DNA of 64,000 bases, taken from Rhyzopertha dominica (Eukaryota; Arthropoda; Insecta; Coleoptera; Bostrichidae). Positions 1 to 12,736 of the stretch are shown piece after piece. The notes beneath the pieces were generated by a model that did no database searches, was not told the origin of the DNA, and worked only from the letters and a program-made list of their open reading frames with translations. How positions within the stretch are numbered: position 1 is the stretch's first letter; each line of letters starts with the position of its first letter. The stretch is taken from positions 1,922,001 through 1,986,000 of the forward strand of contig QCXZ01000003.1 in NCBI GenBank assembly GCA_025024175.1, read 5' to 3'. The position numbers and the translations under genes were made by a program.

Positions 1-23
1 GGATTACACAATTACAGTTAACA

Positions 24-990
24 ATGGGCCCAAGAACATGTGATTGGATTGAACTACAATGGGGTAACGTTCTCTTCACGGATGAGTCTAGGTTGGGGTT
101 TCGGCCAGATAGCAGAAGAGTAAGGGTTTGGCGTGCAAAGGGTGAATTAGAGAAAACCAGGCACTTTCAGGAGCCCCTGTGCACAGAAGAGGATCTGTCA
201 TTCTTTGGGGCGGTATCATTCTGCACCATAAAACAGACCTCGTTTGCGTCGACAGAACAATGATCGATACGTTGAGCAAGTTCTAGAACCATTCGCATAT
301 GCCGCCGGGCCAGATTATTATTATTATTCATTGATATGCAGGTTATTTCAAGTTATCTGATATTTATGTAACCAGTCTGATAACACAAAAAGGCTGAAAA
401 ACTGATCTATATTTTTCCATGATGAAAAGAATATATACTCAAATAAAACAAGTATTACGGGGTTTTCTTATTTTTGTCGGACAGTAACAGGTTTCAGATA
501 TGGCGAAATTCTTTTTAATTATTTTTAAGTTAAAAAGAAAGGACAAAATGTATAGATTTTTTAAACATAGGTAGAGAATAATCTTTAGGCATTTTAAAAC
601 GAACTCCTGAATATGCATGAAAATGCACGGCCACATATTGGTCAGAGAGTAACCAACTGGTTGGCTGATGAACAGATTCGTGTTCTTCCATGCCCTCCTC
701 AATCGCCAGACATGAATCCTATTGAGCATGTGTGGGACATGCTTCAAAGAAGGTTAACATCATTCATGCCGAATATCCAAAATGGTCCTGATTTTGAAAA
801 TCTCTTGGGGGAGCAATGGAATTTGATTCCACAGGAAGCCATTGATCGATGCATTTTGAACATGCCTAGGAGATGTCAGACCATTATTAATTCTCGAGGT
901 GGTAACAGCGTACTAGGCTCACTAAGAATTGAAGAAAACTCTGTATTTTTGAATTTTCTTGTGTGCGTGTGTTGTAATTCATTATTATAA
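24..990 (+). pseudogene. Tc1-like (DD34E) transposase, decayed and interrupted
   Basis: This is the catalytic half of a Tc1-family cut-and-paste transposase. The first block carries the D1 motif VLFTDESRL followed by a VRVWRAKGE stretch (about 24-170). A frameshift near 175 moves the frame to GSVILWGG and HHKTDLVCVDRTM. A second shift near 265 restores RYVEQVLEPFAYAAGPD. After roughly 290 inserted bases the frame resumes with MHENARPH, then SPDMNPIEHVWD holding the final E and a normal C-terminal tail (MPRRCQTIINSRGGN). By my count 34 residues separate the second and third catalytic positions, as in Tc1. The second catalytic residue, D in the usual HDNARPH, reads E here. The N-terminal paired-like DNA-binding region lies before the window or is lost. 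The element is inactive: frameshifts, an insertion and a changed catalytic residue. Family assignment is secure; the subfamily is not. Confidence 0.85.
319..606. other. A+T-rich insertion inside the Tc1 relic
   Basis: About 290 bases of A+T-rich DNA separate codons for AAGPD from codons for MHENARPH, which are almost adjacent in intact Tc1 transposases. The break points are inferred from the protein alignment and are accurate only to several bases. The insert holds no coding sequence I recognise and I see no convincing terminal inverted repeats, so its class (short MITE, filler DNA or other) is open. Confidence 0.45.
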
Positions 991-1630
991 AATGTATCTT
1001 TCGTAAAATTTGTATTTAATTACCAATAAAATTTCTAATTCTTATCTAATTTTTTATACAATCTCTCGGATGTTATTGCAAATTGCAGTTGCAAGTATTG
1101 TAAACATTAGAATAGATCCAAATTTAATTAAAACTCAGAAAAACTGTAAGTTCCTCAGATCATTTTGAACAGTGTATATCATGTAGCAACATATATCGGT
1201 TAATTGCTAATTATGATCAAAGTAGTCCTTGTATGAATCTACCAATGAGTGGAAGATAAAAAAAAAATGAGAAACTAATCTCCAAAAAAAGTGGCTGACC
1301 ATTATGGATGATGAAAGGTACTTCACTCTGGGCAACTCCAAAATTAGTGAAGGTGAAACCCTGGATAGAGTACTTCGATATTTGTTTTATAAAACTGATC
1401 AATTTTATCAAAGAACACGTTTATCCGGAATAGTTTACGATAGCTAAAGGTAGGGAAGACTTTTCTGCGAAAAATAGAAAAGCTCGAGGGATCGGTGTAA
1501 ATGTTGTGCAAAACTTAATGCTAGGCGTATACCGAAAGTTGGACTTAGTGGAAGACCAAGGTACTTTTTGTTTAGTTTAGGTGTGTAACTTTGTTGCTCA
1601 TAAATCAGTTACTTATCAAGAACACTTTAA
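991..1630. other. A+T-rich intergenic DNA
   Basis: The sequence holds the 3' flank of the Tc1 relic, including an AATAAA at about 1025, and then unassigned A+T-rich DNA. I see no terminal repeat that would define the end of the Tc1 element and no other gene or repeat. Confidence 0.5.
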
Positions 1631-2001
1631 TTAAAATGCATGTCTATGCTGTGCTGTCTACACCTCAACCAACTGCAGATAGATCTATTTCGCTGTCATT
1701 ACAGCTCATCAGTGCAGTTTAGGTCTAGTGTAGACAGCACGGCATAGAACTGGTTAGGAAGTAGTACCCATTATGGCAGCTAGGTGGCTTTGTCATCATG
1801 TCAGTGTAATGCTGACAGATGGCACTGTCATCCTAAATTCTTACTAACATCATACCATTGCTTTGGTATATAAGCAAAACCAGTTCTATGCCGTGCTGTC
1901 TACACTAGACCTAAACTGCACTGATGAGCTGTAATGACAGCGAAATAGATCTATCTGCAGTTGGTTGAGGTGTAGACAACACAGCATAGATATGCATTTA
2001 A
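1631..2001. mobile_element. Nested-palindrome MITE with TTAA boundaries
   Basis: Two arms, 1631-1755 and 1878-2001, are inverted copies of each other with only about two substitutions and one indel by eye. They flank a 122-base spacer. TTAA lies at each outer edge (1631-1634 and 1998-2001), suggesting a TTAA target duplication. Each arm is itself bounded by an inverted repeat, CTATGCTGTGCTGTCTACAC on the outside and its near complement ending ACGGCATAG on the inside, so the element is two small palindromic units arranged head to head. The spacer contains a smaller hairpin (TGTCAG/CTGACA). There is no coding capacity. A partial copy beginning at the same TTAA boundary lies at 35395-35499 and a scrap at 52786-52810, which supports a mobile repeat family. 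The transposase family that moves it is unknown; TTAA use recalls piggyBac, but the terminal sequence is not one I recognise. Confidence 0.85.
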
Positions 2002-4559
2002 TTAATTACAAAATTATACGGAAGAATTAATATTATTTTCACGTCCAAGGATATCGCAGTATTGTTACCATTATGCTTCTATTAATGTTGTTAAGCATCG
2101 AAATCCTGCAGACGGGCTGACCGAGAATAAAATTATATAGCACCATCAGTAACATCGCACATTAAAGCGGACTCTTGACAATAAAAATGTATTCATATCT
2201 TGTTTATTACGGCACGATAGCGACGTATATCGCGTTTCAGTTTATGGCTTAGGGTAAATCTGACACGACAACTGGCAAACACTGCGGCTTCACCCCCAAT
2301 TGCCAGGTTTAGTACTCGACGGACGAGATGGTATTAAAAATTTCTGATTTTACGGTCACACTTGTTAGGACTATAACCATAAACATATGCATTATATATG
2401 TGCACGTCCTTCTAAATAACTGACATGACAAGCTTACTGTGTTGACCACAGATATCTTGAGATATAAAGCCCTCATTCCAATTTTTTATGCTTCGATGCC
2501 CAGAATGCTTGGTTGATGACTCTATATTGATGTACCGGTATGTTTATAAAATGTCGTATTAGTGTAACGACAATGAGCCCCCTAAATGGATTGTCTCAGT
2601 GGTAGACTAACTATTTTGCAACAGAAGTTAATTGAGCTAGTTTTTTTGCAATATGAGTGGTCATGTTTTCGCATTGTTAATATACACAGGCAATAAATAA
2701 ATTTTGAGGCTATAGATGTATGTAATAATACCAATAACAAGTGCCCAAAAAGCAACTAAAAGTAGTACAAGAATCTAGCTGCTTTCACACTGCTTATTAT
2801 GCGTAATAATAACAATAATACGCAAATAAAATAAAACTGTTTGGTTGGATTTATAAAATCAATTTGTTTGACTTACATTTCTTTAGGCCCAACAAATTTA
2901 TCCTCAAACAAACAAATTTTATTTGTAAGAAGAATATCAGTTTGTTTGTAACTATATTATCATTCATTTGAGATCGAACAGAACTCGCGAGTTCAAGTAA
3001 CCTAATAATTATTTGAGCGAATAAAATATTATTTTTCACCGTCAAACAATTTATTCCAATGAGTTAAAATTTCAAACATTTAAATTAAATGCTTTGACAA
3101 CAAAAGTAAATGCTCGTTTCTAATAAATATATCTTTCGTTAAATCAGTGTCTCTTTTTGTTATTCAACTATTTAAATGTTCAACTCAAACACACCTGTAG
3201 TTACAGCAAACAACATGTATTTAAACAGAATAAATGATGCTTAAATGCAACAATCTGTTTTTGGATACAAAGAAATAATTGTTTGAATTTGCGCGTGCCA
3301 CTAGCAAAGTGGAAGTTTGGGGTTCCGCTTCTTTAGCCATGGTTGGACACTGGACAGAATGTATCAAGGTAAATCGGGAAAAGCCGCCGTTATTTGTTTC
3401 TTATTATTGTCAGTTTATTTCATTAAAATGTGAAACAAAACAGGAAGATGGTCAGAGATTTTAAAAGTAAGTATGAAGCCTAAATAAAGTATTAGCTTAA
3501 TATGATGTGAAAAATAAGGCATTCAAACAAGCACATGATTGTTAACGCTAGCTCTATTATAAAATGACCATCTATGATTCGTAAAGATGTTAATTACGGC
3601 GCTGTTTCTCAACATCTTGAAGTAGGTATATGTTAGTAAAGTCTGCTCAATGAAGTGCCCTATTTGTACCAAACTACTATTATATGTAATGCGTTATTTA
3701 TTCAGTATATTTGTAATACTAAAATGGAACACGTTTATAACGCTATAGAAACCAGTAGATTTGTGATTGTCCTTTAAATTAAAATATCATCATACTTTCC
3801 GTCTGCATTATATTCGTACATATAAGTAGGAAAATTTACCTTGTCAATGGACTTGTCTAGGTTAGGCCGATTTAAATCGGATGTTTTTTACTACACCAAT
3901 TACAGTTTTGCGGAAATGAATCGAGTGACATATTGCACTTTTAATTACAAGAAACAACTTTTATACGCTCTATAAAAAACAGGATGCCACAGGAATACAC
4001 TTGCATAAAATACATAGACATATCGAAGTGGGTTAATCAAAATTTATTTCTTCAACTTAAAAACAAGTTATTCATGTGTTTAAAGGGCTTGTTTGAATGC
4101 AATTGAGCATATGAATTCTTTCAATTCTGTTTGATTCCAGGAAATAGCTGTTTCACTGGACTAAATCACTGATATCTTTACTGCAAAGAAATATTTATTT
4201 GGTATGCAGAGAATCACTTACTTTTCTAATTCCAAACAAATATATGTTTCAGTCAAATTTAATCATATGTTTATTCCAAACATCTTCATGGTTTAGTGAA
4301 ACAAATACTTTGTTCTACAAAGGAAATGATTATTCTTGATTCAATAGTTTCAAAAGTTAATTTAAAGCTTTTTATATATTATGTTAAATAAATGTTATTT
4401 TAGCCGCTTCAAAAATTTTGTTTTTTTGTTTTTGTTTGCCGTAAATATATTTTTTTTCTTCCAAACAAATTGTTCTTCCTGTGCGTCGTTATATTAACTT
4501 ATATTAACTTATAAAACGGTAGACATTTTTCCTCAATCCTCCGCTCATGTAGTAATTTC
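2002..4559. other. A+T-rich DNA without recognisable genes
   Basis: No coding region or transposon is recognised. Two zones, about 2830-3250 and 4080-4480, are unusually dense in the words GTTTG and CAAAC spaced irregularly on both strands. They could be an old decayed repeat, but I found no clean unit. The short open frame at 3279-3464 has no features I can interpret. Confidence 0.4.
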
Positions 4560-4870
4560 CTATTCCCTAATGACACCCCCAGGAGCATCCATAATGGAGT
4601 CCGGAGGTGGCGCCGCTATTCGCGGAATTCTAGGTGGGAAACGGAGTTCGTGCGATATCTCGGGCCCTTATCTGCAAGCGCTGGCCCAGAGCGACAGTTG
4701 TGGACCTGGGGAACGGAGAAATAGGGACGAACTCGCTTTGACGCCTGTCTCAGACGTCTTCATGTTTAGCAGTTACTTCATTAAATACGTCAGGGGCTGA
4801 CCGTGTCTTAGATGGGGATCGGAAGGGTTAGCCAAATTAAACTTGGGGAAGGACGTGGCGAGTTTTATAA
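4560..4870. other. G+C-rich block with a 76-codon open frame
   Basis: This block is visibly richer in G+C and CpG than its surroundings. It contains an open frame at 4570-4800 on the plus strand (begins MTPPGASIMESGGG). The predicted peptide is glycine- and serine-rich near its start and matches no family I know. The block could be an exon, a conserved non-coding element or a decayed G+C-rich repeat; the sequence alone does not decide. Confidence 0.3.
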
Positions 4871-5799
4871 AGCGGACTGGACGTGTAAGACGAGATCTTA
4901 TTAAGCTAATTAGTAATGACTATAATGACTTATTTTATGCAGTAAACCTTCTTCTAAAGACGAGTGCCAATAAATGCAAAATTCTGAGTTTTCTGACGTA
5001 ATTGTTGCCTTAATAAAAAAAACTTAATTCCTTTGAGAGTAACTCAAAAAATAGCCACATAAATATATTTTTCTCATCAAAGTACCACTTTTTTAGTATC
5101 ATTATAGTTTAAAAAGTGCCAGCTTAACGCTGACAGATTAGCGTCAAAACCAAAATTTTTATTTAGTATTAGAAGTTTATTTAAAACTCAATTTTTGAAT
5201 GAAGACATTTGATTTGAAGAAATCTGCCCCTGAATGTACGAGTACTAATATTGTGGCTGAAGGCCCCTTCTAAAACAATGTCTAGTGTACCCCTCAGGGC
5301 CAGGCAATTTAAGTAAACTAGCAATGTTGACCCCACGGATGTAAGAAAAAAAATCCTCGATGGTCATTTTCTAGCCGGCGTAGACTATCTAAAAACTCAA
5401 GTAAGAACTTATTCAGTACATTTCTGGAATCGAAACTTTCGTGATCTTAGAGAGACAGAGTGTCTATTGACATACAGTTTTGTCTCTGGATCGTAACAAA
5501 GCGCTCAGGTTCCATCCATTGTAACAACTATATTCAGAGACTTCGAATCCTCGTTAAACTATGCTTTGATTTGACTGTGTCTAAAATGAAATTTCTTGGT
5601 TAATTCGATAATTTTATGCAATTGTAGAAAAGTGTATATGCTGAGACAGCACGAAAAGTATGAAATTGCTTGATCTTTAAATCAATTTAAGATTTACGCT
5701 CTAGTTGCAGGGTCCTGAAGTTTTTTTTATTAACATAGAGAATTCAACGTCTGTTGATTCCCGTAAGATCTGGTCATTTAGACACTTTAAAGGAAAGAA
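4871..5799. other. A+T-rich DNA, possible non-LTR remnants
   Basis: No gene is recognised. Since 5800-6070 encodes reverse transcriptase fragments, part of this stretch may be the eroded upstream portion of the same retrotransposon, but I could not recover endonuclease motifs from it. Confidence 0.35.
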
Positions 5800-6070
5800 A
5801 TTTTTTCGGCACTGAAGGGAGCAAAAGATTCTATTACCACTGGACCTGACGGGGTTCCTGGCTTTGTTCTCCGTGCTTGTCTTTCGGCTCTTGTATCTTC
5901 TTTTTAAATTTTAAAATGCCTAGCCTTTCCTAATATTTGTAACGTTCGTTTATTTGCCCTGTTTTGTTTTTATGAGAAGGCTAATGCAGATTTAATCAGC
6001 ACATTCATGACTTTGTTTGCAAGGCGCATCAGTTATTCGGATGTGACCACCTTGTGTTCTGTCTTTTGCA
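5800..6070 (+). pseudogene. Non-LTR retrotransposon reverse transcriptase fragment
   Basis: One plus-strand frame reads FSALKGAKDSITTGPDGVPG followed by FVLRACLSAL. This is the start of the reverse transcriptase domain of jockey/CR1-type elements, where the invariant GPDGVP is followed by a hydrophobic helix. About 90 bases later a weaker stretch (FYEKANADLIS, then LFARRISYS) sits where these elements have the 'KKGDK..NYRPIS' and 'KRISY' blocks. Stop codons lie between the pieces and no YADD box follows, so this is a truncated fossil. The GPDGVP block is convincing, the downstream part is tentative. Confidence 0.6.
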
Positions 6071-9000
6071 GTTACAGCAATTTGGAAGAATCAGACCAAA
6101 TATTCATTTAACAGAAAACGAACCTTCAATTATTTACAACTCTCTTATGAAAAAGAGTACCCAGAAAGCTAAGCTAGGTAGGTATACTTGCATAAATTCT
6201 TGATTTAGCGGCCTCTCGATCAGTTAGGAGTGCGGTATATGTGCAGCGGAACACTAAGAAATTTATAGTCTTAGTTCAGCCAAGGTGATATATTGCGCAG
6301 CCTCAAGAGTTTTATGTACGATAAGAACAAAATGGGTACCTGCTCAGCTATCGAGTTAGCGCTCATGTGATGGTTATACCATCTATGTATTTTGTTTAGT
6401 TATTTAGAAGACTAAAGTTTCGTTGTAGATGAACACAATCAAAAGATGATTAAACACTTTGAATAGAAAATGTACGCGGTTTACTGCTTTGTATTTTTTT
6501 GAGAACTTGCTAAAATATAACCCTTGGACTATGACTACAAGGGATCTAACAGCATCGTACAGAAGAATGNTACCCTTGTAAGTTGGTATGTGAGCTTTTA
6601 ATAGTATTTAATTACACTTAGCTTTAATGCCAGTAGCAGATTCTTTAAGATCCAGTAGCATAGGTACAGTCCGTNAAAGAAATTGAATGCTGAGGCTGTT
6701 ACTTCATAAAATTTGTTATCCATTGTATAAATTCTGCTCTATAAAAAATAGACAATTGCTAGGGTGATAAGGATTAGTATGGGGTGAATTTTATACATTG
6801 TCTGTTATATTTAAGGTTATTTAATTTCTGATGTTCAAAAATTTCCAGTTGCTTTCATCTACAAGAGAAGGAAAGCACCTAACTGGACAGCTTGGAAGAA
6901 ATGGAGCTCAAGACACATTGAAACAACAATTTTAAAAGATAGTCTCAACAAAGTCCACTTACTAAACTAAATCTCTCTCTAGCAAATGCACAGGTACCTT
7001 ATGTTACTTGTTAAAAGTTAACTTTACTTCTAAATATATACTACTGTGAAGTGAAACAACTATCGCGTTCATGCTCATAAGCAAAGGAAAATTCACTATA
7101 AGAAGGTTTGATTTTCTTACTCTTGGTAATAACTAATACAAGTAAAATATGTAATTTTAAGGAGACGATTGCAATCTGATTATTTTTATATAAAGCTAAG
7201 CTCACTGGCCACATTGCCAGCTTGTCTACTTACTATATTACAAATGCGGCATTGAAAAGTGCGACAAAAATGTTTAGTTGTATTAAAAAAATTGTTGTAC
7301 CTGTATTACAAACATGTAACGCTTTTCATACGCGTCTGATGTATTACATGTTTGTATTGGAAATATTAGTGGCCCTGCGGACCAAATTCTTATTAATGAC
7401 TTACTCTTTATATTTGAACATTATACTAGACAACAAACATACAAAATTTACCTTCAAAATATCATACTTTGTACATAGACATTTTGAATTTATATTTAAC
7501 AACATGTAAATTACAAGCATGTAGCATAGATAAAAATAGAATAATCGAAAGCGCACGAAAGTTTAAATAATTGTGATAAATGCCAGTATATCGTTACTAC
7601 TAGGAATGGGTTCTACGCTGTAGCATTCTGTTTAATCGTTTTAATGGAAAATAAGTCAATTTGTTTAGTGTGATCTAAAAAAACAATGTCTGGACCACTT
7701 GTCACGTATACCTACTTGTGTTAAAAATGTGAAATGGCTAAATTTTACAAGCCGTTTTAGTAAAAATCACAAGAGCCTTTCAAACAGATAGGTTTTCCAT
7801 TGCGCGAATTTTGTTTGAAACATTATATAAAACTTCAACAGGTATCAATGTTTGACTGCATATGTAAACACTATTGCACATATTTCCAACAGACTTTTAA
7901 TACTTTCAAGTAGTGAAAATGCTTTCGTAAAACGACAATACCGCTGGACCTGTTAGTAAATTGAAAGTCGTGTCGCACGGTTCACTCAACCAAATCCTTG
8001 CAAGAAGTGAAAACGGAAGCTACGGAAGCACGTTAATGTTTTACGTCAAATTAAGTTCTGAGCGGGATATCGTCGTTGAAATAAATATCAGCAGGTGCGT
8101 AATCTTTGCTTTCTAGGGAAANTAGGTGGANGCAGCGAGCAAGATTTGAAAGCTTTAACGGGTCCAGGTGTTTTGATTCTCAAACTAAGTCGTCCTGTTG
8201 TAGCACTAGCACTATTCAAAATTCGAATGTATGGAAACGGCGCTTACACTCGCAATCTCAACTGACGGAATGTGAATTAATACATAATAAAGGATAATAC
8301 TAAAGGGCATGCAGTAACTGTCGCTAATAGAGCAGCAGTTCAGATCATTTCCAGTTGAATAAAATTGTTAGTCAACAAAGTACTTAATCAATTCCATAGC
8401 TATTAGAAATTCATAATCACAAATTTTGGGGATACTATTTATAAGGGTTAGCAATCTGCTATAAATCTGTAAGGACTGGAAGAAATTATTTTATATCTTG
8501 TAATCGATAAGCTATTTATAATACAAGTGCTAAAAGCACGCATTGGCTTTTTCACAAATACAATTTAAAGTACAAACCAAAGCCAAGACCTAGTGTTTGT
8601 ATTATCAACATCACTTCATGATCATAGCAGGAATGTTAGTGTTGGGACCAAGTAAACTGAAAATTTCATGATCATGACAAAAGAACGGAGAAATAAAGCA
8701 GAAAATAGACAAATTGAACCGGAGGACTATGACTAGAAAACAAGGAATGGAGAGGAAGGCTTGGAAAGTGTTTAACAGTGCGCCTGGATTGGACCGATCA
8801 CAATGATCATCAAGGAAACCAAGTGCTTTAAAAGCTATGAAACTTTATTTTACTGTGTAGAAGAAGAAATGAATACAGCAGAAGAAGCAATGAGAGGAAA
8901 AAATGAAAGGGGTGTACAGGTGTCGAAATCTACAATAAGCCTTCACGAAGTCTATTAAATCCACTATATTTAATAAATTGGCAACACGCTTTCAGCTATA

Positions 9001-9255
9001 ATTAGCCATCATTGGTGCCCTGTAATGTAGATACAGGAATACAAAAGAATTTATAAAAATGACATTGTCAAATTCGAAATAAGCAATCTTGACTTGACAA
9101 GTCTTAGTCCATAAGTGAATATGTTTATCTAACTTTTTTCCAAAACAACTGCGATTGTTCCTTTTGGAGATATTAGCATTTTAATAATGCAATAAAACTC
9201 AAATATTTCAAAAACAGCGTTTCAGGCAGACTAATACAACAATTATATCAAATTC
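6071..9255. other. A+T-rich DNA without recognisable genes
   Basis: Four isolated N bases lie here (for example near 6570 and 6675). An open frame of 95 codons at 7222-7509 is tyrosine- and phenylalanine-rich, as expected from A+T-rich DNA read by chance, and I do not call it a gene. The interval 8640-8930 is purine-rich on the plus strand and looks like old coding or repeat sequence, but I could not assign it. Confidence 0.4.
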
Positions 9256-9995
9256 TTGTTACAATGCAGCATGTACGGAGATGTTATCGGTTTTCGGGTT
9301 TTGCCAAGTCGAGAATGTTTACAGGTGTACTCGGGAAGATTTACAAATAGGCGTACACCAAGCCATCCAACTTTCGCTGCTGTTGAAAAACGCCTTCGGG
9401 GAACAACGGGTTACTCAAAGAACAGTTCCTACAGCCATACGATAACATGTCAGTTCAAGATGTCTTACCTCATGATCCTGGAATGCGTCTGGGTCGGTTT
9501 GTTAACTGGCGTAGAGAACGAGCAACAAAATTTTGTTTACTGATGAAGCGTGTTCTACAAGAAGCGGGGTAACTAATTTCCACAACGAACATCCGAATGT
9601 AATGACAGCTAAACACTTTCAACCGGAATGTGTGGGCAGAAATAACTAGCAATTTTATTATCAGTCCTGTCTTTCTACCAAGAAGATTAGCAAGGGAAGT
9701 GTATGTGCATCGTCTGCAAAATACTTTACCAGAATAGACCTCCCCTTATTTTTCATTAAAGGTTAGAAACCATTTAGACCGCCAATATCCTATGTAAATG
9801 GATTGGTAGGGGTCATTACGTCCCTGTAAATGAACCAAGTTGAAGCAGACCGTGTTTTATAGGACACCGATAGATAACGAAGAAGAACTGTGGCAGCGCT
9901 TGCAATATGCAATCCTTAATCTTGGAAGTGATAAAGTGATGCAAAAAGTAAATTTTAATTACTGTATTCGCGTAAATGGTGGGACTTTGAGCAGT
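9256..9995 (+). pseudogene. Tc1/mariner-superfamily DDE transposase relic
   Basis: The remains of an insect IS630/Tc1/mariner-type transposase are spread over all three plus frames. Around 9300-9410 the reading FTNRRTPSHPTFAAVEKRLR is the N-terminal helix-turn-helix region of this family. Around 9430-9480 a stretch equivalent to YPY..VQ.LLP.D..R leads into the linker. At 9534-9550 the first catalytic motif LFTDEA is intact, followed by TRSGVTNFHNEHPNV. Near 9630-9725 comes VWAEI..ISPVFLPRRLAREVYV and HRLQNTLPE, and at 9770-9790 HLDRQYP. The segment that should hold the second and third catalytic residues is missing or reduced. The C-terminal part (RTPIDNEEELWQRLQ, ending NGG) is at 9850-9985. 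Deletions, frameshifts and stops make it inactive. A differently deleted relative lies at 49390-50028. Confidence 0.75.
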
Positions 9996-12280
9996 TGTTG
10001 TGAAATCTTTCTGATCTTTATTTGTTTGCGTTCAAGTTTGTATACCTTTATTGTCTCTTTTTTGTAAAAGATACTGCTAGTTATTTAGGGTTTGAAAAAA
10101 AAACATGAGAGTAACCAAATCTTATCAGTGATCAGTTTGGTTATTTTGTAATCAAAGCCGGCTTGAAGTTGCATTGCATTACTAATGATAATATTTCGAA
10201 ATAGAACTTTTACAAATTATATACATTTTTTATGAAAAAATGTTAGATAAACATGTCTTCTCTAAAAATATATATAGCTAGGCACCAAAAAGTTATGACG
10301 CCTTAAATCAGTGGAAAGCCCTGCATATGCCGCCACATGAAAGCAGCAGCCAAATCATCAACGTATTTGAATTCCTTTACCTAAAAAACCAAATACAATC
10401 TTTAAATGCTTCAATACCTGCAAAAGTTATTGAATAATATTAAAAAAAATGAACTTTAATACCAGGTATCTTTCTTACTATCAACCTTTGCCCTAAGATA
10501 AGTTTACATAAATCGGTTTATTTTCGTCTAAGGAGCATGCGATAGGTGTTCAGGTATATAAATAAATTTCCACCAAATACAACAAATATTTAGATGTTAG
10601 CAAACAATAAGGAGCGGCTCCACCTATTCACCCCAAATACCGGAGAAAATTCGCGTGTTTACAGTTACCGTGGGATTGGGAGAACTGTCCGTACCTTTTC
10701 ACTGCGGGTATCAATAAAATCGGAACGTATACACTTCGACGCCGGAGACGCATCAAGTGGGCGTCTCCCGGAGAGCACGGAATGTTAAAGCGCCCTACAC
10801 TTCGAACCGATGCCCTGCTGACATCTATGGACGTAAGCCTGTTACAGTAAACGGTGCCCAGGCTAGACGATCTCATTTAAGAAGGAAATTGTAAAACGAT
10901 TTAAGATTCAATAGTGTGGGAGCAATTATTACAGCAGTTGCGCGAGTTAAAAAGCTTGCAGGTACGTGTTTTGGGAATGATCACTATGGTTAGTAATTTA
11001 AATATAATAAACAGGTTTAACATCGATACTTTTTAGCACATCAGCTCACAGATTGACTTCGTTGACGTCATAATACAAAAATTGTGTATTGGAAAAAGTA
11101 CGTACCCTTATTCATAAATACTAAAATAATGTATTTGTACAGTTAATCAATTATGTATAAATTAATACTGTTTTTTAAAAAAGATGATTTACAGCACCTA
11201 GTTTAATCAAATCTGCCCTAGAACCTAAAGGATAAATAATGGCAACCTTATGATTCTATATTGTGCATCATGAAGATTTGAGCCCTTTAGTATGATTTAC
11301 CTACAACACCATCTAATAAATGTGTCTGGTTATGAGAGTTGTATAATACTAATACCAGTAATTTGTAGTAATTTATGAAATAACCAACGTAATTGAATTA
11401 ACTTCCAAGTAACTGTATTTCGATGCAATGAAGTATTTTCCTTGACTCTTTATGTCCTTTGAAGTATTTTGCTGTAGTACTGAAAAAATTTGTATTGTAA
11501 AAATTTTAAATCGATTTTATTTTGAACCTTATTAATTTTATCAACAGTTTCTGTTTAACAAATATGATGCGACGATGCAAATATGAAAAATGAGATATTA
11601 CAGCTTTTTATTATAATATTTGGAACTCCATACTCAAGGTATTTAGGAATATAGATATTATGGACTAACATCTTAAGAAAAGTTAATAGAATCAGCAGAA
11701 AATACTCCTGAATAGTGTTGGTGGAAGCTGTAGTTATCGTTAGTTATGTACATCACGAAACTCTAAGCGAGATACATATACATACATGTGGCGAATTTGT
11801 TGTTGATGAAAATATTGTAGAAAAGCAGCGATAGCAAAAGTGTATAGACTTAAAGGGAAACTAAGTGGAGGAGTAGTGTAAAAGTCCGGTCAAATCAAAA
11901 GTCACATACAAATATCGACTGATTGAAACCCTCACAGTATTAAATTATACTTCTGTATGCATGTTTATTTTCCATCACAACTAGAAGAAAGACTGGTGTA
12001 ATACGTAAGCATGCTAGTCTCGAACAATCTCGTACTTTCACAGTTGGAAGCTTTTGTTTGTTACTGATAAACATATGACATAAAATATAACGTGATTCTT
12101 GGTTCTCACCCCCAACTTTTTAGCCCTGAGCAAACCAATTTAGCATCAGAAGTGGGCTGTGGGATACCGGTCCCAGAAAATGTTCTTTTCTCACGCAACC
12201 CCGTTAAATATCCCTCAACTCCATTTCCCCAGCTTTCATGGTAAGTATCTTTCCGAACAGTCTACTTTAAACCCGGCTTC
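9996..12280. other. Intergenic DNA with a G+C-richer patch
   Basis: Mostly A+T-rich and featureless. The part from about 10590 to 10880 is richer in G+C and CpG and open in short frames on both strands (64 and 82 codons), which is typical of either a conserved non-coding block or an old G+C-rich insert. No family is recognised. Confidence 0.4.
10743..10770. repeat. Short G+C-rich hairpin
   Basis: CGGAGACGC at 10743-10751 and GCGTCTCCCG at 10761-10770 are inverted copies around a nine-base loop. The stem is strong in an otherwise A+T-rich region. I see no terminator or RNA gene context for it. Confidence 0.5.
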
Positions 12281-12736
12281 TTACAGCATGACAAACCCGC
12301 AGTCATAAAACAAGCTCCGGACCATAAGTAAGACAAGTTCGCGACTTCCTCCCGAATTTCCTGGTATTTCTAAGCGCGGCAATGACAAGCCAAGTGACCG
12401 GAAGAGGATGGCAGGACACGGCCAACCAGGAGAAGCGACGCGACGCGAAAACCGAGTCCCACTAAATTTCTGGCGTCGCTCGTGTCGGCTTCGTCTCAGT
12501 TTTTGCCGAAATGCCAGCGATATCTGCCAGAAAGTTCGACATGGTAAATCCGTGGTGAAACTAGTAAAGACAGGGCGGAACTTAAGCAATACAATTAAGA
12601 TGAAGAATCACTAGGCATAAGTTATGTTGATATAGTTGGTTCTGAGTGTTTTTATATAGTTAATCCCACCCAGCATTCAATTTTCAATTGATTGGTCTTT
12701 TTTTGAGGGCCTATGCTTGTGATTGTTTTTGTAATA
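12281..12736. other. G+C-richer block, unassigned
   Basis: The interval 12280-12600 is richer in G+C and CpG and is open on both strands (102 codons minus at 12281-12589, 68 codons plus at 12408-12614). Neither translation resembles a family I know and the two overlap, so at most one could be real. It may be a conserved non-coding element or an old insert. Confidence 0.3.

Noticed and set aside
5641..5656. GAGACAGCACG as another scrap of the 1631-2001 MITE
   Set aside because: Only about ten matching bases; flanks do not match.
8640..8930. Purine-rich stretch as a possible transposon DNA-binding domain gene
   Set aside because: Translations in all plus frames contain many stops and no block of more than a few residues resembles a known domain.
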